The notes under the pieces were generated by a model that was given only the letters and a program-made list of their open reading frames with translations, was not told where the DNA came from and ran no database searches. 64,000 bases of DNA from Rhizobiales bacterium 62-47 (GTDB taxonomy: Bacteria > Pseudomonadota > Alphaproteobacteria > Rhizobiales > Xanthobacteraceae): contig MKVX01000018.1 in NCBI GenBank assembly GCA_001899255.1, positions 1,241,150 to 1,305,149 of the forward strand. The letters are read 5' to 3'. Within the stretch, counting starts at the first letter, position 1; each line of letters begins with the position of its first letter. A program made the translations under genes and the position numbers. Below, in pieces: positions 46,428 through 54,051 of the stretch.

Positions 46428-46895
46428 ATGGCAGGAGCTATTGAACAGAAACTCGCGGCGCAGGGCATCGTCTTGCATGAACCCGCAAGCCCGATCGCGA
46501 ATTATGTCGGCTTCGTCCGCACCGGGAATTTGTTGTTTGTCTCGGGGCAAGTCTGCGTCAACGCCGAAGGCAAGCTGATCGCGAAAGGCAAGCTCGGCGC
46601 CGGTGTCACCATCGAACAAGGTAACGCTGCGGCGCGTGGCTGCGCAATCAATCTGCTGGCGCAGGTCAAAGCCGCGCTCGGCGACCTCGACAAGGTCACG
46701 CGCGTGGTTCGCCTTGGCGGCTTCGTCAATTCGGCGCCCGATTTCTTCGATGGACCGAAGGTGCTCAACGGCGCATCCGACCTGATGGTCGCGGTGTTCG
46801 GCGACAAGGGACGTCACGCGCGCTCCACCGTCGGCGTCGCTTCGCTGCCCGCCGACGCGGCGGTCGAAGTCGAAGGCATCTTCGAAGTCGCCTGA
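46428..46895 (+). CDS. RidA/YjgF family protein
   Basis: 155 residues from ATG 46428, with GAGGG 7 bases before it. It belongs to the RidA-like group with LLFVSGQVCVNAEGKLIAKG and GDLDKVTRVVRLGGFVNSAP. The C-terminal RSTVGVASLPADAAVEVEG holds the conserved Arg of imine deaminases. Such proteins hydrolyse reactive enamine/imine intermediates, but this subgroup (long N-terminus, DUF1969-like) is less characterised. The glycerophosphodiesterase gene follows 12 bp later, so they are likely co-transcribed. Confidence 0.88.
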   Translation: MAGAIEQKLAAQGIVLHEPASPIANYVGFVRTGNLLFVSGQVCVNAEGKLIAKGKLGAGVTIEQGNAAARGCAINLLAQVKAALGDLDKVTRVVRLGGFVNSAPDFFDGPKVLNGASDLMVAVFGDKGRHARSTVGVASLPADAAVEVEGIFEVA

Positions 46896-46907
46896 CGGAT
46901 CACTGCA

Positions 46908-47657
46908 ATGCGCGCACCCGACTGGCTTACCGCACGTCCGGTCGCGCATCGCGGCCTGCATGGCCGCAACCGTGGCATCATCGAAAATATGCCGGGCGCG
47001 ATGATCGCGGCGGTGGCAAGCAACTTCGCCATCGAGCTCGATGTGCAACTGACCGCGGACGGCGAAGCCATGGTGCATCACGACGATGCGCTGGGCCGCC
47101 TGACCGAAGGCAGCGGCACCCTGCTCGGAATGACAGCGGCGCAACTCAAGCGGGTCACATTCAAGGATACCGCCGAGCGAATGATGACGCTCGGCGAGCT
47201 CTGCACGCTCGTTGCAGGCCGGGTGCCGCTGGTAATCGAAGTGAAGAGCCACTTCGACGGCGACCGCCGACTGGTCACGCGCATCGCAGAGGTGATGGCA
47301 TCGTATCGCGGCCCCGCCGCCGTGATGTCGTTCGATCCCGATCAGGTGATAGCTATCCGCGAGTTCATACCGGAATTACCGCGGGGCATCGTGGCCCAGC
47401 GCAGCTATGACGACAGCTACTGGACAAAACTGACAACGGCGCAACGTAATGGCATGCTGTACTTGCGCCACGCGATGCAAACCCAACCTCATTTCGTGAA
47501 CTATTGGGTCAATCAGCTTCCGGCCCCGGCGCCGTGGATCGCACGCAATATTTTCGGCTGCCCGCTGCTCGCCTGGACCGTCCGCACCCTGGAACAGCGC
47601 CAACGCGCAGCGCGCTACGCCGATCAGATGGTGTTTGAAGGATTTCTACCGGATTAG
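46908..47657 (+). CDS. Glycerophosphodiester phosphodiesterase family protein
   Basis: 249 residues. GDPD TIM barrel with catalytic motif VAHRGLHGRN, then ENMPGA, IELDVQLTADGEAMVHHDD (Glu, Asp, His for metal and catalysis). VPLVIEVKSHFDGD is also conserved. No signal peptide, so probably cytoplasmic, hydrolysing glycerophosphodiesters to glycerol-3-phosphate and alcohol. Close behind the RidA gene. Confidence 0.92.
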   Translation: MRAPDWLTARPVAHRGLHGRNRGIIENMPGAMIAAVASNFAIELDVQLTADGEAMVHHDDALGRLTEGSGTLLGMTAAQLKRVTFKDTAERMMTLGELCTLVAGRVPLVIEVKSHFDGDRRLVTRIAEVMASYRGPAAVMSFDPDQVIAIREFIPELPRGIVAQRSYDDSYWTKLTTAQRNGMLYLRHAMQTQPHFVNYWVNQLPAPAPWIARNIFGCPLLAWTVRTLEQRQRAARYADQMVFEGFLPD

Positions 47658-47761
47658 CGAGGAACACGGCGGCACTTGAAGTGGCGCAGCGGAGCTACAA
47701 TCTGTAGACTACCTTACCCGCCGCATGGGCGCTTCGCGCATGTGACCTTTTCAGATCTTTG

Positions 47762-48964
47762 ATGGCGTCACCGGAAATCACTCTTGAAGCCGTATCCTCC
47801 GCCAGCCTGATTGCGGCAGCGGACTGGGATGCGTGTGCCAATTCGCGCGGGCCCGACAACGGAATTAGCGTCGTAGCCAACTACAATCCCTTCATCAGCC
47901 ACGCCTTCTTCAATGCCGTCGAGCAATCCAATTCGGCATGCGCCCGCACGGGTTGGGCGCCCCGCCATTTGGTCGCGAAGGTCGACGGCAAGGTCGCGGG
48001 ACTGGTGCCCTGCTATTTGAAATCGCATTCGCAGGGCGAATACGTCTTCGATCGCGGCTGGGCCGATGCCTATGAACGTGCAGGCGGCCGTTATTACCCG
48101 AAGCTGCAGGCATCGGTGCCGTTCACGCCGGCCGCGGGCCCTCGTCTGCTGGTCCGCGACGGTGAGGATGCTGCTCTCATCCGAGAAGCGCTAGCCAATG
48201 GTCTCAAGGCGCTTTGCAACGCCACGCAGACCTCCTCCGTTCACGTCACCTTCGCACGCGAGGAGGAATGGAGCTTTCTCGCGCAGCAAGGATTCCTGCA
48301 ACGCACCGATCAGCAATTTCACTGGCGAAACGCGGGCTATGCCAGTTTCGACGATTTTCTCGCCACGCTGAATTCGCGGCATCGCAAGGCTATCCGCCGC
48401 GAGCGCCGCGATGCGGTGGCCAATGGCATCACCATTCACGCTTTGACGGGAAGCGAACTGACCGAAGAGGTCTGGGATGCATTCTTCGAATTTTATATGG
48501 AGACCGGCTCACGCAAATGGGGCCGCCCTTATCTGACGCGCGCGTTCTATTCGCAGATCGGCGAGACCATGGCTGACCGCATCGTGCTGATCATGGCGAA
48601 GCGCGACGGCCAGTGGATTGCCGGCGCCATCAATTTCATCGGCTCGGATACGCTGTTCGGACGCCACTGGGGCGCCATCGAGCACCATCCGTTTCTGCAC
48701 TTCGAGGTGTGCTACTATCAGGCGATCGACTTCGCCATCCGGCATGGCCTCAAGACCGTCGAAGCAGGCGCGCAGGGCGAACACAAGATCGCGCGCGGCT
48801 ACCTGCCTCAGACCACCTATTCGGCGCACTACATCGCCGATCCGGCCTTGCGCCGCGCCGTGCGCGACTATCTCGAACATGAACGCAGCTACGTCGCCCG
48901 TGCCGCCCGTGAACTCACCGAGGCCGGACCGTTCCGCAAGGCCAGCGACGACGATCCGTCTTGA
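47762..48964 (+). CDS. GNAT/FemAB-like acyltransferase family protein (DUF482 type)
   Basis: 400 residues from ATG 47762. The DUF482 family is recognised by NPFISHAFFNAVEQSNSAC near residue 40, ARTGWAPRHLV, and QASVPFTPAAGPRLL. The second half has SRHRKAIRRERRDAVANG, then FIGSDTLFGRHWGAIEHHPF and KTVEAGAQGEHKIARGYLP. The fold is related to GNAT/FemAB transferases; peptidoglycan involvement is a database-style guess only. The substrate is unknown. It lies before the HIT gene on the same strand. Confidence 0.82.
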   Translation: MASPEITLEAVSSASLIAAADWDACANSRGPDNGISVVANYNPFISHAFFNAVEQSNSACARTGWAPRHLVAKVDGKVAGLVPCYLKSHSQGEYVFDRGWADAYERAGGRYYPKLQASVPFTPAAGPRLLVRDGEDAALIREALANGLKALCNATQTSSVHVTFAREEEWSFLAQQGFLQRTDQQFHWRNAGYASFDDFLATLNSRHRKAIRRERRDAVANGITIHALTGSELTEEVWDAFFEFYMETGSRKWGRPYLTRAFYSQIGETMADRIVLIMAKRDGQWIAGAINFIGSDTLFGRHWGAIEHHPFLHFEVCYYQAIDFAIRHGLKTVEAGAQGEHKIARGYLPQTTYSAHYIADPALRRAVRDYLEHERSYVARAARELTEAGPFRKASDDDPS

Positions 48965-49012
48965 CCGCTCGGCGGCGGATGGTGAAAGTGGCCCCGAATT
49001 TCAGGAGCGACC

Positions 49013-49438
49013 ATGACCGCCTACGACACCAACAATATCTTCGCCAAGATCCTCCGAGGCGAACTGCCCTGCTTCAAGGTCTACGAGAACGAGCACGTCT
49101 TCGCTTTCCTCGACATCATGCCGCGCTCGCCCGGCCATACCCTGGTGATCCCGAAAGCCCCTGCTCGCGGCATCCTCGATATCAAGGCCGATGATTTCGC
49201 CCATGTCGCGCGCGGTGCGCACCGCATCGCCGCCGCCGCCATGAAGGCATTCGACGCGCAGGGCATGACAATCCAGCAGTTCAGCGAGCCGGCCAGCGGA
49301 CAGGTGGTATTTCATCTGCACATGCATGTCATGCCGCGTTTCGACGGCGTCGCGCTGCATCCGCCGCAGACCCGCAAGGAAGACATGAAGGTGCTGGAAG
49401 GTCACGCCGCCAAGCTGATCGCCGCGCTGAACGCCTGA
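49013..49438 (+). CDS. HIT family nucleotide hydrolase/transferase
   Basis: 141 residues, with AGGAGCGACC before ATG 49013. The HIT catalytic motif reads VVFHLHMHVMPR (His-x-His-x-His). Nucleotide-binding residues are in FAFLDIMPRSPGHTLVIPK. Such Hint-like enzymes hydrolyse AMP-lysine, AMP-amidates or dinucleoside polyphosphates. Converges with trmO. Confidence 0.93.
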   Translation: MTAYDTNNIFAKILRGELPCFKVYENEHVFAFLDIMPRSPGHTLVIPKAPARGILDIKADDFAHVARGAHRIAAAAMKAFDAQGMTIQQFSEPASGQVVFHLHMHVMPRFDGVALHPPQTRKEDMKVLEGHAAKLIAALNA

Positions 49439-49463
49439 TCGTGGCTGCGCGTAGCCGTAAGGA

Positions 49464-49958
49464 TCAGTCGCCGACCTGATAATCGCCCTTCTGCGGCGGC
49501 GCCAGCGGCGTGAACTTGCAGCGATCCGGCTTGAGGTCGACGAGTGGCGTGCCGTCGAGGCAATCGAGGCCGCGCACCAGCACGGTCGCCCCCTCGACAC
49601 CGACCAGATTGACCATCGACGTGCCGAGAGGATTGGGCCGCACCGGGGTGCGGAGCGAGAACGTGCCGCGCACCGCGCCGTCGTTCTTCGGACTCTGCAG
49701 CACCAGATCGCGCCGCGACATATGTAGCCAGTAGATCACCTCGAGGCTGGGATAAAGCTCGATGCCTTGAAGCGCCGCCACCCAGGGCTCGAAGATTTCC
49801 AGCCGGCAGACCGGCCCATCGAGGCGGCCCTGACGCGGCGTTTCGAGGCGCGATGTCCATGGCGTGCGGATACGACCGATGAAAACCAGCCCCGCATCGG
49901 TCGCCGCGGGCGCTTCGACTGCGACTTCACCCGCCCGGATTTCGCTTTCCCGTACCAT
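49464..49958 (-). CDS. tRNA N6-threonylcarbamoyladenosine methyltransferase TrmO-like
   Basis: 164 residues. Belongs to the TsaA/TrmO (UPF0066) family, which uses SAM to methylate t6A37 in threonine tRNAs. Features are [12 protein letters not shown] at the N-terminus, then [49 protein letters not shown] and [15 protein letters not shown]. Whether it modifies tRNA or has another substrate cannot be seen. It precedes the azlD remnant on the minus strand. Confidence 0.85.
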   Translation of the reverse strand: MVRESEIRAGEVAVEAPAATDAGLVFIGRIRTPWTSRLETPRQGRLDGPVCRLEIFEPWVAALQGIELYPSLEVIYWLHMSRRDLVLQSPKNDGAVRGTFSLRTPVRPNPLGTSMVNLVGVEGATVLVRGLDCLDGTPLVDLKPDRCKFTPLAPPQKGDYQVGD

Positions 49959-49979
49959 CGTGACGTCCCTACCCTTGAG

Positions 49980-50302
49980 CTAGCCTATCCACCACTTGCC
50001 GGCGATCATGATCGCTTCGCCGCACACAACCCCGGCCAAAATCGACTGTCGCGCGGCCAGAAAAGCCCCGAATCCCGCTGCCGTCGCGCCGTAACGCAAG
50101 GCATCGGGAATACTGGCCAGCACGCCCGGATGACACCCGCCAGAATCGCGGTGGCGCTTGCACGTACCCAGACCAGCAATTCCGAGCCTTCGTCGATGCC
50201 GCGGCCGAACAGCAGACCAAATACGCGCCAGATCTCATTGGGCAGAATACCCGCGAGCAGCAGGATCAGCAACACATGCCAATCGCCGATGAAACCGCTC
50301 AT
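49980..50302 (-). pseudogene. azlD-like branched-chain amino acid exporter subunit, frameshifted
   Basis: The small AzlD membrane partner of AzlC begins at ATG 50302 (MSGFIGDWHVLLILLLAGIL) and runs normally to ILAGVI. The frame then fails at 50125-50129, where the minus strand reads CCGGGCG. Adding one G there restores VLASIPDALRYGATAAGFGA and a sensible end (IMIAGKWWIG then stop at 49980-49982). In the original frame, unrelated residues follow (RACWPVFPMPC). Either a real frameshift or a sequencing error in a GC run. The start overlaps the azlC stop by 4 bases. Confidence 0.85.
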
Positions 50303-51036
50303 CGCTGCTCCCGCCACCAGTGCACGCCGTAGGCCAACGTGCCGGCCGTGAGGCCGCTGAGCAGGATATCGACACCGGTATGCAGCATGCTCATGATCGG
50401 GAACAGCGCCAGCCCGAGCAATAGCGCCAGCCTATCGACCAACTGACGGCTATTGCGCGCTGTCGAGAACAGGAACGCCAGCGGCGTCAGCAACAGGATT
50501 CCTGCGGCCAGAAGTTCGGGCAGGTTAGCCGACAACACATAGCCCGCGGCTGTCGCAACCAGGCAGACGGATACCAGGCCCACGCCGAGACCATTGGCAA
50601 ACGCAAGCCGCTGTTCGCGCGGCACCGCAGGCAACATGCGCGAGCATTCGATCCACATCGTGACGGCGATGAAATGCGCGGGGAGCACCAGCTTGCGCAA
50701 CGGCGTTTGCGGGGTGCGGATCATCGGCAGCACGGCGACGACCATCGGAAACAGCCGGATTGCGCTCAGCGTGACGGCAATCGCCGCCTGTACGGCCGTG
50801 CCTCCGGTCCCCAATGTCGAGATCAGAATGATCTGCGCCGGCCCGGCCCAGACGAACAGCGTGCCCGCCAGCGCCCAGCCCATGCTGAAGTTGGAATCAT
50901 GCGCCAGCGCGCCGATGCCAAGATAGGTCGCGAACAATACGAGCGTCAGGATCGTCGAGCCGACCGCCCGCACCCCAAGCAGGAACGTCGTGGTCGTATG
51001 TCGCCATCCAGGAGAATCGAGAGCCGGGAGCACCAT
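50299..51036 (-). CDS. azlC: AzlC family branched-chain amino acid exporter large subunit
   Basis: 245 residues with about six to seven hydrophobic segments. The AzlC hallmarks are TFLLGVRAVGSTILTLVLFA and MGWALAGTLFVWAGPAQII (the conserved GPAQ region), then PMVVAVLPMIRT. AzlCD exports branched-chain amino acids or analogues. The partner azlD next to it is frameshifted, so the pair may be non-functional unless the frameshift is an artefact. Azl proteins normally need both subunits. Confidence 0.9.
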   Translation of the reverse strand: MVLPALDSPGWRHTTTTFLLGVRAVGSTILTLVLFATYLGIGALAHDSNFSMGWALAGTLFVWAGPAQIILISTLGTGGTAVQAAIAVTLSAIRLFPMVVAVLPMIRTPQTPLRKLVLPAHFIAVTMWIECSRMLPAVPREQRLAFANGLGVGLVSVCLVATAAGYVLSANLPELLAAGILLLTPLAFLFSTARNSRQLVDRLALLLGLALFPIMSMLHTGVDILLSGLTAGTLAYGVHWWREQR

Positions 51037-51118
51037 CTCGCCCGTGTAAAAGAGTCGCCGCTGCGAATACGCCGGTCAAAGCCTGCGCCGTCAAGCGCCG
51101 CAGGCAAGAAAGTGCCGG

Positions 51119-52042
51119 TCAGCCACGACTTTGCGTATTTCGCAGCACGAGACAAGCTTCGCCGGCGCGACGAATGCGTTCACAGAGGTCATTCGCGGCC
51201 GCGCGAGTCTCTTCCCCGATCCGCACCTGATAGAATATGCGCGTGCCGCGGCTGCGCCATATCGAACCCAGCAGACTTGGATCGCGATCGCCGATCAACG
51301 ACGCCAACCTCCTCATCGCACGTGCATACGACGCCAATGCCCGATCGCGTGAGAATCCGGCAGCGAGTTGCACACCCCAGGGCCGATCGGCGCCGAGTTT
51401 GACGCGCTGCTCCAGTTCTTCGACGAACGGGTTTGGCGCACGGCGCAGCAATGCCATCAACTCGCGACAGCTGGAGACGGACGGTCGTTGTGCGGCACCA
51501 TCCCTGTCGCTGGCGTTCCTCCAATCATCGACTGGTACGCCGGTGATGGCGAGGACATAGTGACGCGTCTCCGGGGGCATCGGCCCGCTGCCCTCGATCC
51601 ACTCCCGGATACGCCTTGGGCCGGCATTGTAGGCCGCGGCCGCCAGCCCAAGATTACCGAACTGGTGGCGCAACTCGCTGAGAAACTCCGCGGACTTCGG
51701 CAGCGCCTGCACCGGATCGAAGGGATCCAGCAATCGCCGCTCGGCTGCCGTCCCCGGCATGAATTGCGCGATGCCTTGAGCGCGCGCACCGCTGCGCGTG
51801 ACGGGACCGACAGCGTCGGGTTGAAACCGGCTTTCCTGCCAGATCACGCGCGAGAAGAATTCGAGCGGCAGGCCTGCCTCTTTCGCTGCCGACTCGATCA
51901 TCAGGCACATCGCGTCGCGGGTGTCGGCTTCTTTTGAGGTTTCAGCCGCGCTGGCGGCACCCTGCGCCGCAGCGGGCAAAGCGCGCGCGAACAGCACGAC
52001 GCCCATCACGATGCAGATCGCGCTGATCTTCCATAGCGGCAT
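51119..52042 (-). CDS. Periplasmic lytic transglycosylase with SPOR-like C-terminal domain
   Basis: 307 residues from ATG 52042 (MPLWKISAICIV). The signal peptide ends near ALPAAAQG. The SLT domain has the catalytic Glu70 in VIWQESRFQPDAVG, then AQGIAQFMPGTA and LAAAAYNAGPRRIREW. The final ~85 residues (GVQLAAGFSRDRALASYARA then FYQVRIGEETRAAANDLCER) look like a SPOR peptidoglycan-binding domain. Likely cleaves septal or lateral wall. Divergent from the selenoprotein-B-like gene. Confidence 0.9.
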   Translation of the reverse strand: MPLWKISAICIVMGVVLFARALPAAAQGAASAAETSKEADTRDAMCLMIESAAKEAGLPLEFFSRVIWQESRFQPDAVGPVTRSGARAQGIAQFMPGTAAERRLLDPFDPVQALPKSAEFLSELRHQFGNLGLAAAAYNAGPRRIREWIEGSGPMPPETRHYVLAITGVPVDDWRNASDRDGAAQRPSVSSCRELMALLRRAPNPFVEELEQRVKLGADRPWGVQLAAGFSRDRALASYARAMRRLASLIGDRDPSLLGSIWRSRGTRIFYQVRIGEETRAAANDLCERIRRAGEACLVLRNTQSRG

Positions 52043-52147
52043 TGCTGCTTTCCGTCGCTTGCATGACGCAGCTTGACAGCCAAGATCCAACCGCTAGCTA
52101 TTCAAGCAATATGGCCCGGAATTTAGGTGCAAGATTGGGACCGCGAC

Positions 52148-53080
52148 ATGGCCGAACCAGAAGACCGCAGCGGATTTGCGCCGGATGACGACCAGCCGAT
52201 TCCCTACATGGCGCGAACCCGCGCCTACTATGAAGCCATCGGCTACACCACGCACTATCGTTGGGCGCATTACACCGGCGCGCCGTTCCAGCCGCTGCGC
52301 AAACCGCTCGCGCAATCGCGCATCACCATCATCACCACCGCCGCGCCGTTCGATCCTGCCAAGGGCGATCAGGGTCCGGGCGCGACATACAATGGCGGCG
52401 CCAAATTCTATCAGGTCTACGATGGCGATACGTCGCGCGAACATGACCTGCGTATTTCACACATCGCTTATGACCGGGTTCACACGACCGCCGAAGATAG
52501 CGGGACATGGTTTCCGCTCCCGCGATTGATCCGGGCCTCAGCAACCGGGCGCATCGGTGAGGTCGCGCCGCGTTTTTTCGGTGCCCCGACCAATCGCAGC
52601 CATCGCGTCACCATCGATATCGATGCACCGGACATTCTTGCCCGCTGTCAGGCTGACGAGATCGATGCAGCCATACTCGTTCCCAATTGCCCGGTCTGCC
52701 ATCAGACGGTGAGTCTGGTGGCGCGCCATCTCGAAGCCAACGGCATTTCTACCGTCGTGACGGGTTGCGCCAAGGATATCGTCGAGCACGCTGCCGTGCC
52801 GCGCTTCCTGTTCAGCGATTTCCCGCTCGGCAATTCCGCCGGCAAGCCGCACGACACGGCTTCGCAAGCGCAGACGCTGGAATTGGCGCTGCGCCTGCTC
52901 GAATCCGCCCCCGGCCCGCAAACGACGATGCAATCGCCCCTACGCTGGAGCGACGATCCGTCGTGGAAGCGCGACTACAACAATGTCGAGATGATGAGCG
53001 CTGAAGAACTCGCCCGCCGTCGCCGCGACTTCGATGCGCAGAAGGAAGCAGCCCGCAACGTGCGCGAGAACGCAAGGTAG
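52148..53080 (+). CDS. Selenoprotein-B-family protein with Cys in place of Sec
   Basis: 310 residues from ATG 52148 (a TTG at 52127 is possible). It resembles the glycine/sarcosine/betaine/D-proline reductase selenoprotein B family. The redox motif reads VPNCPVCHQTVSLVARHLEA, where the first Cys (in place of Sec) and second Cys form CxxC. Then STVVTGCAKDIVEHAAVPRF, with another conserved Cys. Anaerobic amino-acid reductase partners are absent here, so in this aerobic organism the function is different and unknown. Divergent from the lytic transglycosylase gene. Confidence 0.8.
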   Translation: MAEPEDRSGFAPDDDQPIPYMARTRAYYEAIGYTTHYRWAHYTGAPFQPLRKPLAQSRITIITTAAPFDPAKGDQGPGATYNGGAKFYQVYDGDTSREHDLRISHIAYDRVHTTAEDSGTWFPLPRLIRASATGRIGEVAPRFFGAPTNRSHRVTIDIDAPDILARCQADEIDAAILVPNCPVCHQTVSLVARHLEANGISTVVTGCAKDIVEHAAVPRFLFSDFPLGNSAGKPHDTASQAQTLELALRLLESAPGPQTTMQSPLRWSDDPSWKRDYNNVEMMSAEELARRRRDFDAQKEAARNVRENAR

Positions 53081-53105
53081 AACTGGCTCGATTTGCTCAA
53101 GCCGT

Positions 53106-53199
53106 CCTCCTGAGGAGGCCGCTTCTTCAGCGGCCCTCGAAGGGTGATGGCGCCATCCTTCGAGGCTCCGCACTTCGCGCGTCGCACCTCAGGATAACG
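53106..53199. repeat. Dispersed palindromic intergenic repeat, copy 2 (CATCCTTCGAGGC type)
   Basis: Starts TCCTGAGGAGGCCGCTTCTT and ends CATCCTTCGAGGC, a spacer, then CACCTCAGGATAACG (53154-53199). Related to 8868-8998. It lies between the selenoprotein-B-like gene and the convergent ArsR regulator gene. Confidence 0.75.
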
Positions 53200-53222
53200 C
53201 ACAACATCTTCGACGAATCCAA

Positions 53223-53900
53223 CTAGATCGAGAATCCAAAACTGCGGCGGAAGCCTTCCTGCCCTTTCGGCGTGATCTGCAACGCGCGCGGATTCCGCTC
53301 GCGGCGCACCCAGCCGAGATCGAAACAACGCGCGGTGATGGCCGCACCGACGACGCCCGACAGGTGAAATCGGCGTTCGGTCCAGTCAAGGCAATGACGA
53401 CAGAACGGACGGCGCGTCTGGGCCGGGAATGACGCCCCCAACTCTTTCAGGAACGCCAGCCCCGATTCCGTCACCTCACCGCCATCGTCGGAGAGGATGA
53501 CATGTTTGAGATCGCAGAGTGCATCGGCAATCGACACGCCGAGCTTGCCGGCGAAATGATCGTAGCAGGTGCGCGCGACGCGCAGCCTGACTTCCTGCGC
53601 GGTGCGCGGGCGATAGCGTGGCGGCGCGGCGGCGGCCACCGCAATGATACTTTCCAGCATCTGCGCCACCATCGGCGATGCCAGCCGATAGTAGCGGTGC
53701 CGCCCTTGCTTGAGCACGGTCAGCAAGCCGGCTTGCGTCATCTTCGCGAGATGGCCGCTGGCGGTCTGGGGCGTCACACGCGCGGCGAAGCTCAACTCGG
53801 TCGCGGTCAGCGCGCGCCCGTCGAACAAAGTACTGAGGATGTTGGCGCGTGCGGGATCGCCCACCAGCGCGGCGATCTCGGCCATTTGTAGTGCTGTCAT
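53223..53900 (-). CDS. ArsR-type winged-helix regulator with C-terminal extension
   Basis: 225 residues from ATG 53900. The N-terminal ArsR HTH is clear: VGDPARANILSTLFDGRALT, then FAARVTPQTASGHLAKMTQA and LLTVLKQGRHRYYRLA. The C-terminal half (RPRTAQEVRLRVARTCYDHF, AGKLGVSIADAL, CRHCLDWTERRFHLSGVVG) is larger than in metal sensors and has CRHC with Cys pairs; ligand unknown. Similar long ArsR members are common in proteobacteria. It is upstream of nothing in its own direction; the target is unknown. Confidence 0.87.
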   Translation of the reverse strand: MTALQMAEIAALVGDPARANILSTLFDGRALTATELSFAARVTPQTASGHLAKMTQAGLLTVLKQGRHRYYRLASPMVAQMLESIIAVAAAAPPRYRPRTAQEVRLRVARTCYDHFAGKLGVSIADALCDLKHVILSDDGGEVTESGLAFLKELGASFPAQTRRPFCRHCLDWTERRFHLSGVVGAAITARCFDLGWVRRERNPRALQITPKGQEGFRRSFGFSI

Positions 53901-54002
53901 GCGCGGCAGTTTAGGCGGAAACCGATCTGGCGCAATCGGCAACGCTTCGGTGGCGCGCGAAGCATCCCAGCGTCTTGCACAGCGAGAACGGGGCCACAAA
54001 GC

Positions 54003-54033
54003 AAACGGGCGGCGAAAGTGTTCGCCGCCCGCT
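54003..54033 (-). terminator. Terminator of clpA
   Basis: Stem CGGGCGGCGAA (54006-54016) / TTCGCCGCCCG (54021-54031) with a 4-base loop. On the minus strand it is followed by TTTGCTTTG. It is 19 bp beyond the clpA stop. Confidence 0.85.
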
Positions 54034-54051
54034 TCGCAAATCAAATGACGA

